From Microbacterium aoyamense (lineage in GTDB: Bacteria; Actinomycetota; Actinomycetes; Actinomycetales; Microbacteriaceae), in assembly GCF_023155855.1 (NCBI RefSeq), contig NZ_JAKNUT010000001.1:620001-684000 (forward strand): a stretch of 64,000 bases of DNA, written 5' to 3'. The notes below the pieces were generated by a model. That model made no database searches, was not told the origin of the DNA, and saw only the letters and a program-made list of their open reading frames with translations. Positions 9,048 to 17,582 of this stretch are shown piece after piece (position 1 is the stretch's first letter; each line of letters opens with the position of its first letter). Position numbers and translations under genes: made by a program.

Positions 9048-9305
9048 ATGACTTCCTCTTCCACGATCACGATGTTCGGCGCTGACTGGTGCCGTGACTG
9101 CGTCCGCACCAAGTCCCAGCTCGACGGTCTCGGCATCCACTACACCTACGTCGACCTCGTGGCCGACCCGGCCGCCGCCGACGTCGCGCGCGAGATCTCG
9201 GGACGCACGAACATCCCCGTCGTCGTGTACCCCGACGCGACGCACCACGTCGAGCCGTCGAACGCCGACGTCGAGGCCAAGCTCCGCGAGCTCGCTCTCA
9301 TCTGA
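9048..9305 (+). CDS. Glutaredoxin-like / mycoredoxin-like protein
   Basis: 85 residues with a thioredoxin-fold layout: strand TITMFGADWC, CXXC active site WCRDC at residues 15-19, and a cis-proline segment TNIPVVVYPD near residue 55. The length matches actinobacterial mycoredoxin/NrdH-size proteins. Such proteins reduce mixed disulfides, in actinobacteria often those with mycothiol, in the cytosol. The WCRDC site differs from the more usual CGYC or CPYC, so the reducing partner is uncertain. The start is the only plausible ATG. Either GGGAG at 9034-9038 is a ribosome site or the transcript begins at the ATG. Confidence 0.82.
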   Translation: MTSSSTITMFGADWCRDCVRTKSQLDGLGIHYTYVDLVADPAAADVAREISGRTNIPVVVYPDATHHVEPSNADVEAKLRELALI

Positions 9306-9319
9306 GCCCCAGGGCTGAG

Positions 9320-9333
9320 TAGGCTCGACCCCG
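9320..9333 (+). promoter_or_regulatory. -10 element of kynA, probable leaderless start
   Basis: TAGGCT at 9320-9325 is followed by 7 bases and then the GTG start at 9333. No ribosome-binding sequence fits between, so transcription probably starts at or next to the GTG. Confidence 0.5.
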
Positions 9334-10190
9334 TGAGCGAGGGCGTCGAGCGCAACACCCGCACGATCGAGGGATCGGTCGTGACGGACTTCCAGGACCG
9401 CATGAGCTACGGCGGGTACCTCGATCTCGGCACTCTGCTGTCCGCCCAACGGCCGCTCAGCGAGCCCGAGCATCACGACGAGCTGCTGTTCATCATCCAG
9501 CATCAGACGACCGAGCTGTGGCTCAAGCTCGTGCTCCACGAGCTGTCTGCGGCATCCGTCCTCCTGCGCGACGATCAGCTCGCGCGCGCGCTCAAGTGCA
9601 TCGCGTGGGTCAAGCACATCCAGCGCACGCTCACCGAGCAGTGGTCCGTGCTCGCGACCCTGACACCGGCGGAGTACGCGCAGTTCCGCGGAGTGCTGGG
9701 CAATGCGAGCGGGTTCCAGTCCGCGCAGTACCGCGCGGTCGAGTTCACCCTCGGCAACAAGAACGCCGGGATGCTGCGCGTCTTCGAATCCGACCCCGGC
9801 GCGCACGCGATGCTGACGGCCGCGCTGCAGGCGCCGAGCGTGTACGACGAGTTCCTGCGGATGCTGGCGAGATCGGGCTACCCGATCCCGACTGAGGTGC
9901 TCGATCGCGACGTCATGCAGGCATGGACGTTCACGCCCGAGCTCGTGCCGATCTTCGCCGAGATCTACGCCGACCCGCAGACACACTGGGCCGCGTACGA
10001 GACATGCGAAGAGCTCGTCGACCTCGAGGACAATTTCCAGCTCTGGCGCTTCCGTCACATGAAGACCGTCGAGCGGATCATCGGCTTCAAGACGGGCACG
10101 GGCGGGTCGAGCGGCGTGCAGTTCCTGCAGCGAGCGCTGGAGCTCACCTTCTTCCCCGAACTGTTCGCCGTGCGCACCGAAATAGGATGA
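9333..10190 (+). CDS. kynA: Tryptophan 2,3-dioxygenase
   Basis: 285 residues, the usual bacterial length. Motifs fit the heme TDO family: FIIQHQTTELWLKLVLHEL near residues 50-68, LGNASGFQSAQYR around 125, and the C-terminal RHMKTVERIIGFKTGTGGSSG, where the His at about 242 should be the proximal heme ligand and TGGSSG helps bind the tryptophan carboxylate. It oxidises L-tryptophan with O2 to N-formylkynurenine, the first and committed step of the kynurenine route, in the cytosol. The start is GTG at 9333 without a Shine-Dalgarno sequence. The next gene begins 4 bp after its stop, giving an operon with an amidohydrolase and kynureninase. Confidence 0.96.
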   Translation: MSEGVERNTRTIEGSVVTDFQDRMSYGGYLDLGTLLSAQRPLSEPEHHDELLFIIQHQTTELWLKLVLHELSAASVLLRDDQLARALKCIAWVKHIQRTLTEQWSVLATLTPAEYAQFRGVLGNASGFQSAQYRAVEFTLGNKNAGMLRVFESDPGAHAMLTAALQAPSVYDEFLRMLARSGYPIPTEVLDRDVMQAWTFTPELVPIFAEIYADPQTHWAAYETCEELVDLEDNFQLWRFRHMKTVERIIGFKTGTGGSSGVQFLQRALELTFFPELFAVRTEIG

Positions 10191-10193
10191 CGG

Positions 10194-11165
10194 ATGCTCC
10201 GCCCCGACCCGCAGCGTCTGCGTGAACTCCTCGGACCGCAGGCAGCGTTCTGCCGCCGGTCGATCAGCGGCGAGCCGGGCATCATGCTTCCTGCGTTCAT
10301 CGACCACCACGTGCATCTGCATCTGATCGACGAACGCGCGCTCGCCATCGGCGGCATCGCCGGCGTCCTCGACCTCGGCGGCGACCCGGTGGAGTTGGCT
10401 CGCCATTCACGGGACGGCATGCCGCGGATCGCATATGCCGGAGCCTTCCTCACCGCGGAGGGTGGGTATCCGTCCGGTCGCGGGTGGGCGCCGGACTCGA
10501 TCATGCGCGTCGTGACCGGTCCCTCGACGCACCCCGGCGTCGCCGGCGGCGCCGCGACGGCCGTCGACGAGCAGGCGGAGTTCGGGGCATCCGTCATCAA
10601 GATCTCGCTCAACGCCGACGCGGGTCCCACGTTGCCGGGCCCGGTCCTCGCCGCGGTGGTCGCGTGCGCGCACGAGCGCGGGCTGCCTGTCGTCGCCCAT
10701 GTCGAGGGCGATGGGATGACGAGACTCGCTCTCGATGCGGGGGTCGACGTGCTCGCGCACACGCCCTTCACCGAGCGGCTGTCCGCCGACCTGGTGGAGC
10801 GGGCCGCTCCGTCGCAGACCTGGATCTCGACGCTCGCGATCCACGGATCCGCACAACGGCAGATCGCCGAGGAGAATCTCTCGGCGTTCGCCTCCGCCGG
10901 CGGACGCGTGCTGTACGGCACCGACCTGGGCAACGGCCAGCGCCGAGTCGGTGTGCTCGTCGACGAGCTCGCAGCCCTCGACCGGGCCGGCGTGCGGGGC
11001 GCCGCCGCCGTCGATGCCCTGACCGATCCCGCTCTCGTCGGAGCCCCCGCCGGCGTGGCCACCTTCGTCCCCGGCCCACCGCCAGGATCGCTCGGCGAGG
11101 TCGCCGCGTGGCTGGGCGGTGCCACCGTCGTCCCCTCCGAGGAGCTCGTCCACGATGACATCTGA
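10194..11165 (+). CDS. Amidohydrolase-family metal hydrolase, candidate N-formylkynurenine formamidase
   Basis: 323 residues with the amidohydrolase (urease-like TIM barrel) pattern: HVHLHL at about residue 37 for the first metal ligands, SVIKISLNADAG with a possible bridging Lys, VVAHVEGDG and VLAHTPF supplying His ligands, and YGTDLGN with the late Asp. It sits between kynA (3-bp gap) and kynU (11-bp overlap), exactly where the second step, hydrolysis of N-formylkynurenine to kynurenine and formate, is needed. The usual enzymes for that step (KynB cyclase-like or alpha/beta-hydrolase arylformamidases) are not in the window. Function as formamidase is inferred from position and chemistry. 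Another amide substrate remains possible. Confidence 0.82.
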   Translation: MLRPDPQRLRELLGPQAAFCRRSISGEPGIMLPAFIDHHVHLHLIDERALAIGGIAGVLDLGGDPVELARHSRDGMPRIAYAGAFLTAEGGYPSGRGWAPDSIMRVVTGPSTHPGVAGGAATAVDEQAEFGASVIKISLNADAGPTLPGPVLAAVVACAHERGLPVVAHVEGDGMTRLALDAGVDVLAHTPFTERLSADLVERAAPSQTWISTLAIHGSAQRQIAEENLSAFASAGGRVLYGTDLGNGQRRVGVLVDELAALDRAGVRGAAAVDALTDPALVGAPAGVATFVPGPPPGSLGEVAAWLGGATVVPSEELVHDDI

Positions 11166-12405
11166 TCTCGACGCCGCCGCGACCGCACTCGACGCCACCG
11201 ACCCGCTGCGCCGCTTCCGCGACGAGTTCGTCGGCAGTGAGTCATCCCTCGTCTACTTCGACGGCAACTCCCTCGGCCGACCGCCGCGGGCGAGCGTCGA
11301 GCGCCTGGGGCGTTTCGCGAGGGAGGAATGGGGCGGAAGGCTCATCCGCGGCTGGGACGAGTCGTGGATGCAGCTCCCTTTCGCGATCGGCGACGAGATC
11401 GGCCGTGTCGCGATCGGCGCAGCGCCCGGACAGACGGTCATCGGCGACTCCACGACGGTGCTGCTCTACAAGCTCGTGCGCGCAGCGTTCGATGCGCAGC
11501 ACGCAGCCGACTCTGCCCGGGTCGAGATCGTCGTGGATCGCGACAACTTCCCGACCGACCGGTATCTCGTCGACGGCATCGCGCGCGAGCGCGGGGGCCG
11601 CGTCCGGTGGATCGATGTCGACCTGTCAGCCGGCGTGACCGCCGAAGCACTGCGAGACGCCGTCGGGCCCGAGACCGCGGTCGTGCTGCTGTCGCACGTC
11701 GCCTACCGGTCCGGCTATCTGGCGGACGCCGCCGAGCTCACGCGCATCGCGCACGATGCGGGCGCGCTGATCGTGTGGGACCTGTGCCACTCGGCGGGCT
11801 CCGTGCCGGTCCTCGCGGACGAGTGGGGGTTCGACGTCGCGATCGGATGCACGTACAAGTACCTCAACGGCGGGCCGGGCTCGCCCGCCTTCGCCTACGT
11901 CGCGACGAACCTGCAGGATCGTCTCGTGCAGCCCATCCAAGGGTGGATGGGCACGGCCGACGTGTTCGCGATGGGCCCCTCGTACACGCCTGCCGAGGGC
12001 ATGCGACGCTTCCTATCGGGCACGCCGCCGATCGTCGGAATGCTCGCGATGCAGGACACCCTGGAGATGATCCGGGATGCCGGCATCGCCGCGATCCGCG
12101 AGAAGTCGATCGCCCTCACGACGTTCGCGGTGGAGGTATCGGACGAGTTGCTCGGGCCGTTGGGCGTGACCGTGGCGTCGCCTCGGGACGCGGCATTCCG
12201 CGGCGGGCATGTGACGCTGTCGCATCCGACGATGCGCGCTGTCACCGCGCGACTGTGGGCGGACGACGTCATCCCCGACTACCGCGACCCCGACGGTCTG
12301 CGCATCGGACTCTCACCGCTGTCGACCTCGTTCATCGAGGTGCTCGACGGGCTGCGCGCCGTCGCCGACGCGATCAACGCCGAGTCCGGGCCCCATCCCC
12401 GCTGA
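11155..12405 (+). CDS. kynU: Kynureninase
   Basis: 416 residues from the ATG at 11155, with GAGGAG upstream at 11139-11144; it overlaps the end of the amidohydrolase gene by 11 bp. It is a fold-type I PLP enzyme. YFDGNSLGRPP near the start is typical of kynureninase, IVWDLCHSAGSVPV contains the Asp that contacts the pyridine nitrogen, and CTYKYLNGGPGSPAF holds the Schiff-base Lys at about residue 235. It cleaves kynurenine to anthranilate and alanine. Together with kynA and the intervening hydrolase it gives a tryptophan-to-anthranilate pathway, for catabolism or anthranilate supply. No downstream anthranilate-degrading genes are in the window. Confidence 0.96.
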   Translation: MTSDLDAAATALDATDPLRRFRDEFVGSESSLVYFDGNSLGRPPRASVERLGRFAREEWGGRLIRGWDESWMQLPFAIGDEIGRVAIGAAPGQTVIGDSTTVLLYKLVRAAFDAQHAADSARVEIVVDRDNFPTDRYLVDGIARERGGRVRWIDVDLSAGVTAEALRDAVGPETAVVLLSHVAYRSGYLADAAELTRIAHDAGALIVWDLCHSAGSVPVLADEWGFDVAIGCTYKYLNGGPGSPAFAYVATNLQDRLVQPIQGWMGTADVFAMGPSYTPAEGMRRFLSGTPPIVGMLAMQDTLEMIRDAGIAAIREKSIALTTFAVEVSDELLGPLGVTVASPRDAAFRGGHVTLSHPTMRAVTARLWADDVIPDYRDPDGLRIGLSPLSTSFIEVLDGLRAVADAINAESGPHPR

Positions 12406-12424
12406 CGTACTCTCCTGAACGCGA

Positions 12425-12568
12425 TGAACTTCCGGCTCACACGGCAGGTGGCGCGTGAGCGGGAAGTTCAACAGCCGCGGCACACCCCCACTGGCCTGTG
12501 AGCGGGAAGTTCATCGGCCGCAGCGAGGATCGCCTCCGCGCCGACACCCCGTGTGAGCGGGAAGTTCA
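12425..12568. repeat. Four copies of a 16-bp repeat (GTGAGCGGGAAGTTCA), one inverted
   Basis: Direct copies lie at 12455-12470, 12498-12513 and 12553-12568, all identical. An inverted copy with one mismatch is at 12425-12440. The inverted copy and the first direct copy can form a 16-bp stem with a 14-nt loop, which could terminate the kyn operon. The intervals between the direct copies (43 and 55 bp start to start) are irregular and their sequences unrelated, unlike a CRISPR array. The last copy lies 64 bp before the predicted -10 of the transporter gene. These 238 bp hold no other gene. Confidence 0.8.
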
Positions 12569-12631
12569 ACGGCGTCGGAAGAGGACACGCGCTGCCGAGA
12601 CACGCCGACCGGCGGACCTCGTCGGCGCGTC

Positions 12632-12644
12632 TACACTGGCGCGA
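12632..12644 (+). promoter_or_regulatory. -10 element of the GPH transporter gene, probable leaderless start
   Basis: TACACT at 12632-12637, six bases, then ATG at 12644. No ribosome-binding sequence precedes the ATG. Confidence 0.5.
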
Positions 12645-14122
12645 TGAGCACCGACGCTCGCGGCCCGGCCGCGCCCCCGGCATCCCCCCGTGCCCTTCCC
12701 CGTCGCACCGTCGCGCAGTACGCGATCGGGTCCCTCGGCACGGGCGGCTTCGCGACGCTCCCCGGGCTGGTGCTGACCTACTACCTGACCGACAGCCTCG
12801 GTGTCGCGGCGATCCTCGCGGGGGTCATCGTCTCGGCTGCGAAGATCTGGGACGTCATCATCGACCCGGTCATCGGCGCCCTGACCGACCGCGACCTCGC
12901 GCGCCACGGCACGCGTCGGCGCCTCATGCTGGTCGGCTCCCTCGCGCTCCCCGTCCTGTTCGCCGTGACCTTCGCCGTGCCGCCGGCGCTCGGGCCGATC
13001 GTCGGCGCGATCTGGGTGCTCGTCGCTTTCCTGCTCACCGCGACCGCGTTCAGCCTCTTCCAGGTGCCGTACATCGCGCTCCCCGCCGAGCTCACCGAGA
13101 GCTACGACGCACGCACGACGCTTCTCACGTGGCGCGTCGTGGTCCTCACCTTCGCGATCCTGCTCTTCGGTGCGGGCGGCCCCCTGCTGCGCACCGTCAC
13201 GGGTGATCCGACGACGGGCTACCTCGTGATGGGCATCGTCGCGGGCATCACGATCGGCGTCGGCATGCTCATCGCGACCGGCGCCGCGCGCCACGCGCTC
13301 GCGACGCGTCCGGTCATGGAGGTCGCCGGGTCCGCGACAGCCGCGGAAGCCGAATTCGTGGCCGACGAGATCGCCGGCACGAGCGGGACGACGACGGATG
13401 CCTCGCCTTCGGCGTTCGGCTCCGGCATCCGTGCCAACTACCGTGCGGCCATCGACGCGCTGCGCCGCAGTCAGCCCTTCCGCGCGCTGCTCGCGACATT
13501 CCTGCTGCAGGCGCTCGCGACGGGGCTCATGCTCGCGGGAGCGCAGTACCTCGCGACGTGGGTGCTGAAGTCGGAGGATGCCGTGACCTTCCTCTTCGTC
13601 GCACTCATCGCGCCGGCTCTGTTCGCGGCGCCCGGGTGGGGATGGCTCGCACGCCGCAACGGCAAGGAGCGCGTCTTCGCGGTCGCGAGCATCGTCTTCG
13701 CGATCGCCGCGCTCGCGACGGTCGGCGCGATCTGGGCGCCGGGAGCCTGGATCTACCTCCCCGTCGCGTTCGCGGGCATCGCGTACGCGGGCATGCAATC
13801 GCTGCCGATGGCGATGCTCCCGGACGTCATCGCACACGATGCCCAGCGCAACGGCCCCGGTCGCGCGGGAGCGTTCGGCGGTGTCTGGACCGCGGGTGAG
13901 ACGACGGGCTTCGCGCTCGGCGCCACCGCGCTGTCGATCGTGCTCGCCGCGACCGGATACATCGCATCGACGGCCGGCGAGTCGGTGACGCAGCCCGCAA
14001 CAGCCCTCACCGGCATCGTGATCAGCTTCAGCGTCGTGCCCGCCGCGCTCATCGCCGTCAGCCTCGTGACCCTCGCGCGCTACCGCCTCCGCCGGCAGGA
14101 CATCGAGTCGCAGCAGGACTGA
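12644..14122 (+). CDS. MFS transporter, GPH (glycoside-pentoside-hexuronide:cation symporter) type
   Basis: 492 residues with about twelve hydrophobic helices. The N-terminal pattern, LTYYLTDSLGV followed by KIWDVIIDPVIGALTDRD, is the hallmark of the GPH/MelB-like branch: the acidic residues in the second helix line the cation site, and the next loop has the R-x-G-x-R-R motif (RHGTRRRLML). A central cytoplasmic loop of about 60 residues (215-275) separates the two six-helix halves. Members import sugars, glycosides or osmolytes with H+ or Na+. The substrate cannot be told. The gene stands alone between the kyn operon and the aldehyde dehydrogenase operon. Confidence 0.85.
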   Translation: MSTDARGPAAPPASPRALPRRTVAQYAIGSLGTGGFATLPGLVLTYYLTDSLGVAAILAGVIVSAAKIWDVIIDPVIGALTDRDLARHGTRRRLMLVGSLALPVLFAVTFAVPPALGPIVGAIWVLVAFLLTATAFSLFQVPYIALPAELTESYDARTTLLTWRVVVLTFAILLFGAGGPLLRTVTGDPTTGYLVMGIVAGITIGVGMLIATGAARHALATRPVMEVAGSATAAEAEFVADEIAGTSGTTTDASPSAFGSGIRANYRAAIDALRRSQPFRALLATFLLQALATGLMLAGAQYLATWVLKSEDAVTFLFVALIAPALFAAPGWGWLARRNGKERVFAVASIVFAIAALATVGAIWAPGAWIYLPVAFAGIAYAGMQSLPMAMLPDVIAHDAQRNGPGRAGAFGGVWTAGETTGFALGATALSIVLAATGYIASTAGESVTQPATALTGIVISFSVVPAALIAVSLVTLARYRLRRQDIESQQD

Positions 14123-14146
14123 GACTGCGTCCCGCCGTGGCGGTCG

Positions 14147-14176
14147 TAGACTGGACCATCCCGCCCGAAGGAGAGC
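14147..14176 (+). promoter_or_regulatory. Promoter -10 and ribosome site of the aldehyde dehydrogenase operon
   Basis: TAGACT at 14147-14152 is a good -10. A short leader then carries AAGGAG about seven bases before the GTG at 14180, which decides that start. Confidence 0.45.
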
Positions 14177-14179
14177 GCC

Positions 14180-15943
14180 GTGCCCGACGCCGCACCCGTC
14201 AAGACGCGCCCGACCGCGCCTGAGAAGACGACCCTCGCCGAGGCCCCCGCGCTCGACAGCGCGATCGCCGACCTCGGCACCGGCCTGCGCGCCTGGGTGC
14301 ACGTGACGCTGGCCCAGCGCGCGAAGCTGCTCGAGCGCCTGCACGCGACGGTCTCGGCCGTCGCCGAGGAGTGGGCCGACACGGCGGCGACCTCGAAGGG
14401 TCTCGAGCCCGGGCATCCCCTCCGCGGTGAGGAATGGCTTTCGGGCCCCTACGCGACCCTCGTCGCGATCGACGCGTATCGCGGCTCGCTGGAGAAGCTC
14501 GCGAAGGGCGAAAGTCCGCTCGCGGGTATCCCGACCGAGCCGGCACCCGGCGACCGGCGCCGCGCGCACGTGTTCCCGCAGAACCCGATCGACAACATGC
14601 TGCTGTCGGGCTACACCGGCGAGATCTGGTTCACTCCGGGGACGACGGATGCCGCCGCCCGCCGCGACGCCGGTCTCGCGCAGCTGCACCCGACGACCCC
14701 CGGCGGCGTCGGTCTCGTCCTGGGCGCGGGCAACGTGACATCCATTCCCGTCCTCGACGTGCTCTACGAACTGCTGGCGAACAATCGCGTCGCGATCCTC
14801 AAGGTCAACCCGACTCAGGACGTCCTCGTGCCCGTCTACGAGCGCGCGCTCGCCCCCCTCGTCGAGCCGGGCTTCTTGCGCATCGTGCGCGGGGGCGGGG
14901 ATGTCGGCGCCTACCTCACCACGCACAAGGGCGTCGACCACGTCCACATCACGGGCGCCGCGCCGACGTTCGACGCGATCGTGTGGGGGACGGGCGCGCC
15001 GGCCGCTCGGCGCAAGCGCGAGAATCGCCCGCAGCTGAAGAAGCCCATCACCGCCGAGCTCGGCGGCGTCTCCCCCATCATCGTCGTCCCCGGCGTCTGG
15101 TCTGACGCCGATCTGCGGTTCCACGCCGAGCACGTCGCGACGATGCGGCTGCAGAACAGCGGGCACAACTGCATCGCGGGGCAGGTCGTGCTCCTGAGCG
15201 CGGAGTGGCCGCAGCGGGACGCGTTCCTCGCGGCGCTGCGCACGGCGTATGACGCCGCCCCGGCACGCCCGGTCTGGTATCCGCGCAGCGACGAGAAGCT
15301 GGCGGCCGCAGCATCCGGCTATCCCTCTGCCGACTGGTGCGGCGACGGCACGCGCGCGCTCATCGAGATCGAGCCGGGCGAGGACCCTGCGGCACTCGAG
15401 ACGACGGAGTACTTCGCGCCGGTCCTCGGCGTCGTCTCGCTGCCGGGCAACGGACAGGAGTTCCTCGACAACGCCGTCGCGCACGCCAACGACCACCTGG
15501 TCGGAACCCTCGGTGCGAACGTCCTCATCGACCCCGTCACCGAGACCGCTCTCGGGGCGGGTTTCGAGCGTGCGATCGCCGAGCTGCGCTACGGCTCGAT
15601 CGCGATCAACACGTGGACGGCCTTCGTCTTCCTCACCCCCACGCTCGCGTGGGGCGGATTCCCCGGTGCGACGCTGCAGCACGTCGAAAGCGGCATCGGG
15701 ATCGTGCACAACGCGCTCCTGCTCGATCACGTCGAGCGCTCGATCGCGCGCGGTCCGTTCCGCCCGCTGCCGCGGTCCCTCTCGGCGCTGACCGGCAAGG
15801 GCCGCATGTCGGTGCTCCCCAAACCGCCGTGGTTCGTGACCTCCCGCACGGGCGCGTCGGTCAGCGAGGGCTTCACCCGGTTCCGCATGGACGGTGATTG
15901 GGCTCGCCTCGTGGGCACGCTCGTCCAGGCGTTCCGCGCATGA
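14180..15943 (+). CDS. Aldehyde dehydrogenase family protein
   Basis: 587 residues, longer than the common 480-500 because of an extended N-terminal region. ALDH core features: GVGLVLGAGNVTSIPVLDVL in place of the usual PWN segment of the cofactor fold, VHITGAAPTFDAIVWG for the FTGS region, AELGGVSPIIV with the general-base Glu, and NSGHNCIAGQVV with the catalytic Cys near residue 330. It should oxidise an aldehyde to the acid with NAD(P)+. Its stop overlaps the start of the GMC oxidoreductase (ATGA). The pair suits sequential alcohol-to-aldehyde-to-acid oxidation, with the TetR gene downstream as likely regulator. The substrate is unknown. Confidence 0.9.
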   Translation: MPDAAPVKTRPTAPEKTTLAEAPALDSAIADLGTGLRAWVHVTLAQRAKLLERLHATVSAVAEEWADTAATSKGLEPGHPLRGEEWLSGPYATLVAIDAYRGSLEKLAKGESPLAGIPTEPAPGDRRRAHVFPQNPIDNMLLSGYTGEIWFTPGTTDAAARRDAGLAQLHPTTPGGVGLVLGAGNVTSIPVLDVLYELLANNRVAILKVNPTQDVLVPVYERALAPLVEPGFLRIVRGGGDVGAYLTTHKGVDHVHITGAAPTFDAIVWGTGAPAARRKRENRPQLKKPITAELGGVSPIIVVPGVWSDADLRFHAEHVATMRLQNSGHNCIAGQVVLLSAEWPQRDAFLAALRTAYDAAPARPVWYPRSDEKLAAAASGYPSADWCGDGTRALIEIEPGEDPAALETTEYFAPVLGVVSLPGNGQEFLDNAVAHANDHLVGTLGANVLIDPVTETALGAGFERAIAELRYGSIAINTWTAFVFLTPTLAWGGFPGATLQHVESGIGIVHNALLLDHVERSIARGPFRPLPRSLSALTGKGRMSVLPKPPWFVTSRTGASVSEGFTRFRMDGDWARLVGTLVQAFRA

Positions 15944-17562
15944 CCCGCGACGACCTCACCACCGACTACGTCGTCGTGGGCGCAGGGTCGGCGGGCGCCG
16001 CTCTCGCGGCGCGCTTGAGTGAGGATCCGACCGTCACGGTGCTGCTGCTCGAGGCCGGCGCCCCCGACAAGGCGCTCGAACTGCACGTGCCCGCGGCGTT
16101 CTCGAAGCTCTTCCGCGGCGCGTACGACTGGGACTACGACACCGTTCCGCAGGAGCGCCTCAAAGGTCGCACGGTCTACTGGCCGCGCGGCAAGACGCTC
16201 GGCGGCTCGTCATCGCTCAACGCGATGATGTGGGTCCGCGGGTTCGCCGCCGATTACGACGAATGGGCGGATGCCGCGGGCCCCGCGTGGTCGTGGGACT
16301 CGCTCGTCCCCTACTTCCGGCGGGTCGAGAACACGCAGGATCCGACGCATCCCTCTCAGGGCACCAGCGGTCCGCAAGCGGTCGAGCACCAGCGCGATCC
16401 GCGGCGGCACACGCGCGCGTTCCTCGACGCGGCGCGCGAGGCGGGCTACCCCGTCACGGCCCCCAACCTCCCTGAGGGGCAGGGGTTCACGCAGACGATG
16501 GTGTCCCAGCACCGCGGCGGGCGCGCGTCGACGGCCGACGCCTACCTGCGTCCCGCGAAGGGTCGCGCGAACCTGCGGATCGTGACGAATGCGCACGTGC
16601 GACGCGTGACCTTCTCGAAAGGCGAGACTCCGCGCGCGTCCGGCGTCTACGTCGACATCGACGGCATCACACGGCATGCCACGGCAACGCGCGAAGTGAT
16701 CCTCTCGGGCGGAGCTGTCAACACTCCTCAGCTGCTCATGCTCTCGGGCATCGGCCCCGCGGAGCACCTCGCCGAGCACGGGATCGACGTCCTCGTCGAT
16801 GCGCCCGACGTCGGCGCGAATCTGCAGGATCACCTCGTCGCGGGCCTCGCGCCCGCCGCTCAGAGCGGTACGCTCTTCGGCGCCGAACGCGTCGCCGAGC
16901 TCGCCCGCTACCTCACCGCCCGCAAGGGCATGCTGACCTCGAACGTGGGCGAGGGATGCGGGTTCCTGCGCACCCCCGTCGCCGATCGCTCCGGAATGGC
17001 GGCAGACCTTCCGGACATCGAGATCATCTTCGCCCCCGTGCCCTACGTCGGCGAGGGTCTCGTGCCGACGCCGGCCGAGGGCATCACCGTCGGCGCGATC
17101 CTGCTCCGGCCGCACAGCCGCGGCACGATCCGTCTCGCGTCGGCCGACCCGTTCGCGAAGCCCGTCATCGACCCGCGCTACCTCACCGACGACGACGGCT
17201 TCGATGAGGCGACGATGCTCGCAGGCCTCGCGGCGTGCGAGCGGATCATCGACACCGACGCGCTCCGCGCCGTCACGACGGGGGCCTGGATCCAGCCCGA
17301 GGGCGGCGAGTCCATGACCTCAGCCGAGCGCGCGGAGCTCGCACTCCACCGCTACTCGCACACGCTCTACCACCCCGTGGGCACGGCGCGGATGGGGATG
17401 GATGCCGCCTCCGTCGTCGATCCGCAGCTCCGCGTCCGGGGGGTCGACGGACTGCGCGTCGCCGATGCATCCATCATGCCCTCACTCATCCGCGGACACA
17501 CGAACGCCCCCGCGATCGTCATCGGGGAGGTCGCCGCCGACCTCCTGACCCGCGTACCCTGA
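15940..17562 (+). CDS. GMC-family FAD oxidoreductase (choline/alcohol dehydrogenase-like)
   Basis: 540 residues starting at the ATG that overlaps the ALDH stop. The N-terminal FAD-binding motif VVGAGSAGAALAARL is followed by the Glu ribose contact in VLLLEAGAP. The GMC signature regions are YWPRGKTLGGSSSLNAM and the GGAVNTPQLLMLSGIGP segment. The C-terminal catalytic His lies in LYHPVGTARMG at about residue 478, with a second conserved polar position in RGHTNAPAIVIGE. It oxidises a primary alcohol to an aldehyde, passing electrons to O2 or an acceptor. Coupling with the ALDH gene suggests a two-step alcohol oxidation. Choline (BetA) is one candidate but no betaine-specific context is present. 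Confidence 0.93.
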   Translation: MTRDDLTTDYVVVGAGSAGAALAARLSEDPTVTVLLLEAGAPDKALELHVPAAFSKLFRGAYDWDYDTVPQERLKGRTVYWPRGKTLGGSSSLNAMMWVRGFAADYDEWADAAGPAWSWDSLVPYFRRVENTQDPTHPSQGTSGPQAVEHQRDPRRHTRAFLDAAREAGYPVTAPNLPEGQGFTQTMVSQHRGGRASTADAYLRPAKGRANLRIVTNAHVRRVTFSKGETPRASGVYVDIDGITRHATATREVILSGGAVNTPQLLMLSGIGPAEHLAEHGIDVLVDAPDVGANLQDHLVAGLAPAAQSGTLFGAERVAELARYLTARKGMLTSNVGEGCGFLRTPVADRSGMAADLPDIEIIFAPVPYVGEGLVPTPAEGITVGAILLRPHSRGTIRLASADPFAKPVIDPRYLTDDDGFDEATMLAGLAACERIIDTDALRAVTTGAWIQPEGGESMTSAERAELALHRYSHTLYHPVGTARMGMDAASVVDPQLRVRGVDGLRVADASIMPSLIRGHTNAPAIVIGEVAADLLTRVP

Positions 17563-17582
17563 GCGTCGAAGGGGAACGAACG

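Noticed and set aside
12425..12568. Possible CRISPR array
   Set aside because: The repeats are only 16 bp, one is inverted, spacers are uneven, and no cas genes are in the window.
12566..15730. Very long open frame (over 1000 codons) on the minus strand across the transporter and aldehyde dehydrogenase genes
   Set aside because: It is opposite two genes with clear family motifs. Its translation is Arg/Asp/Glu-rich without a fold pattern, as expected from the antisense of GC-rich codons.
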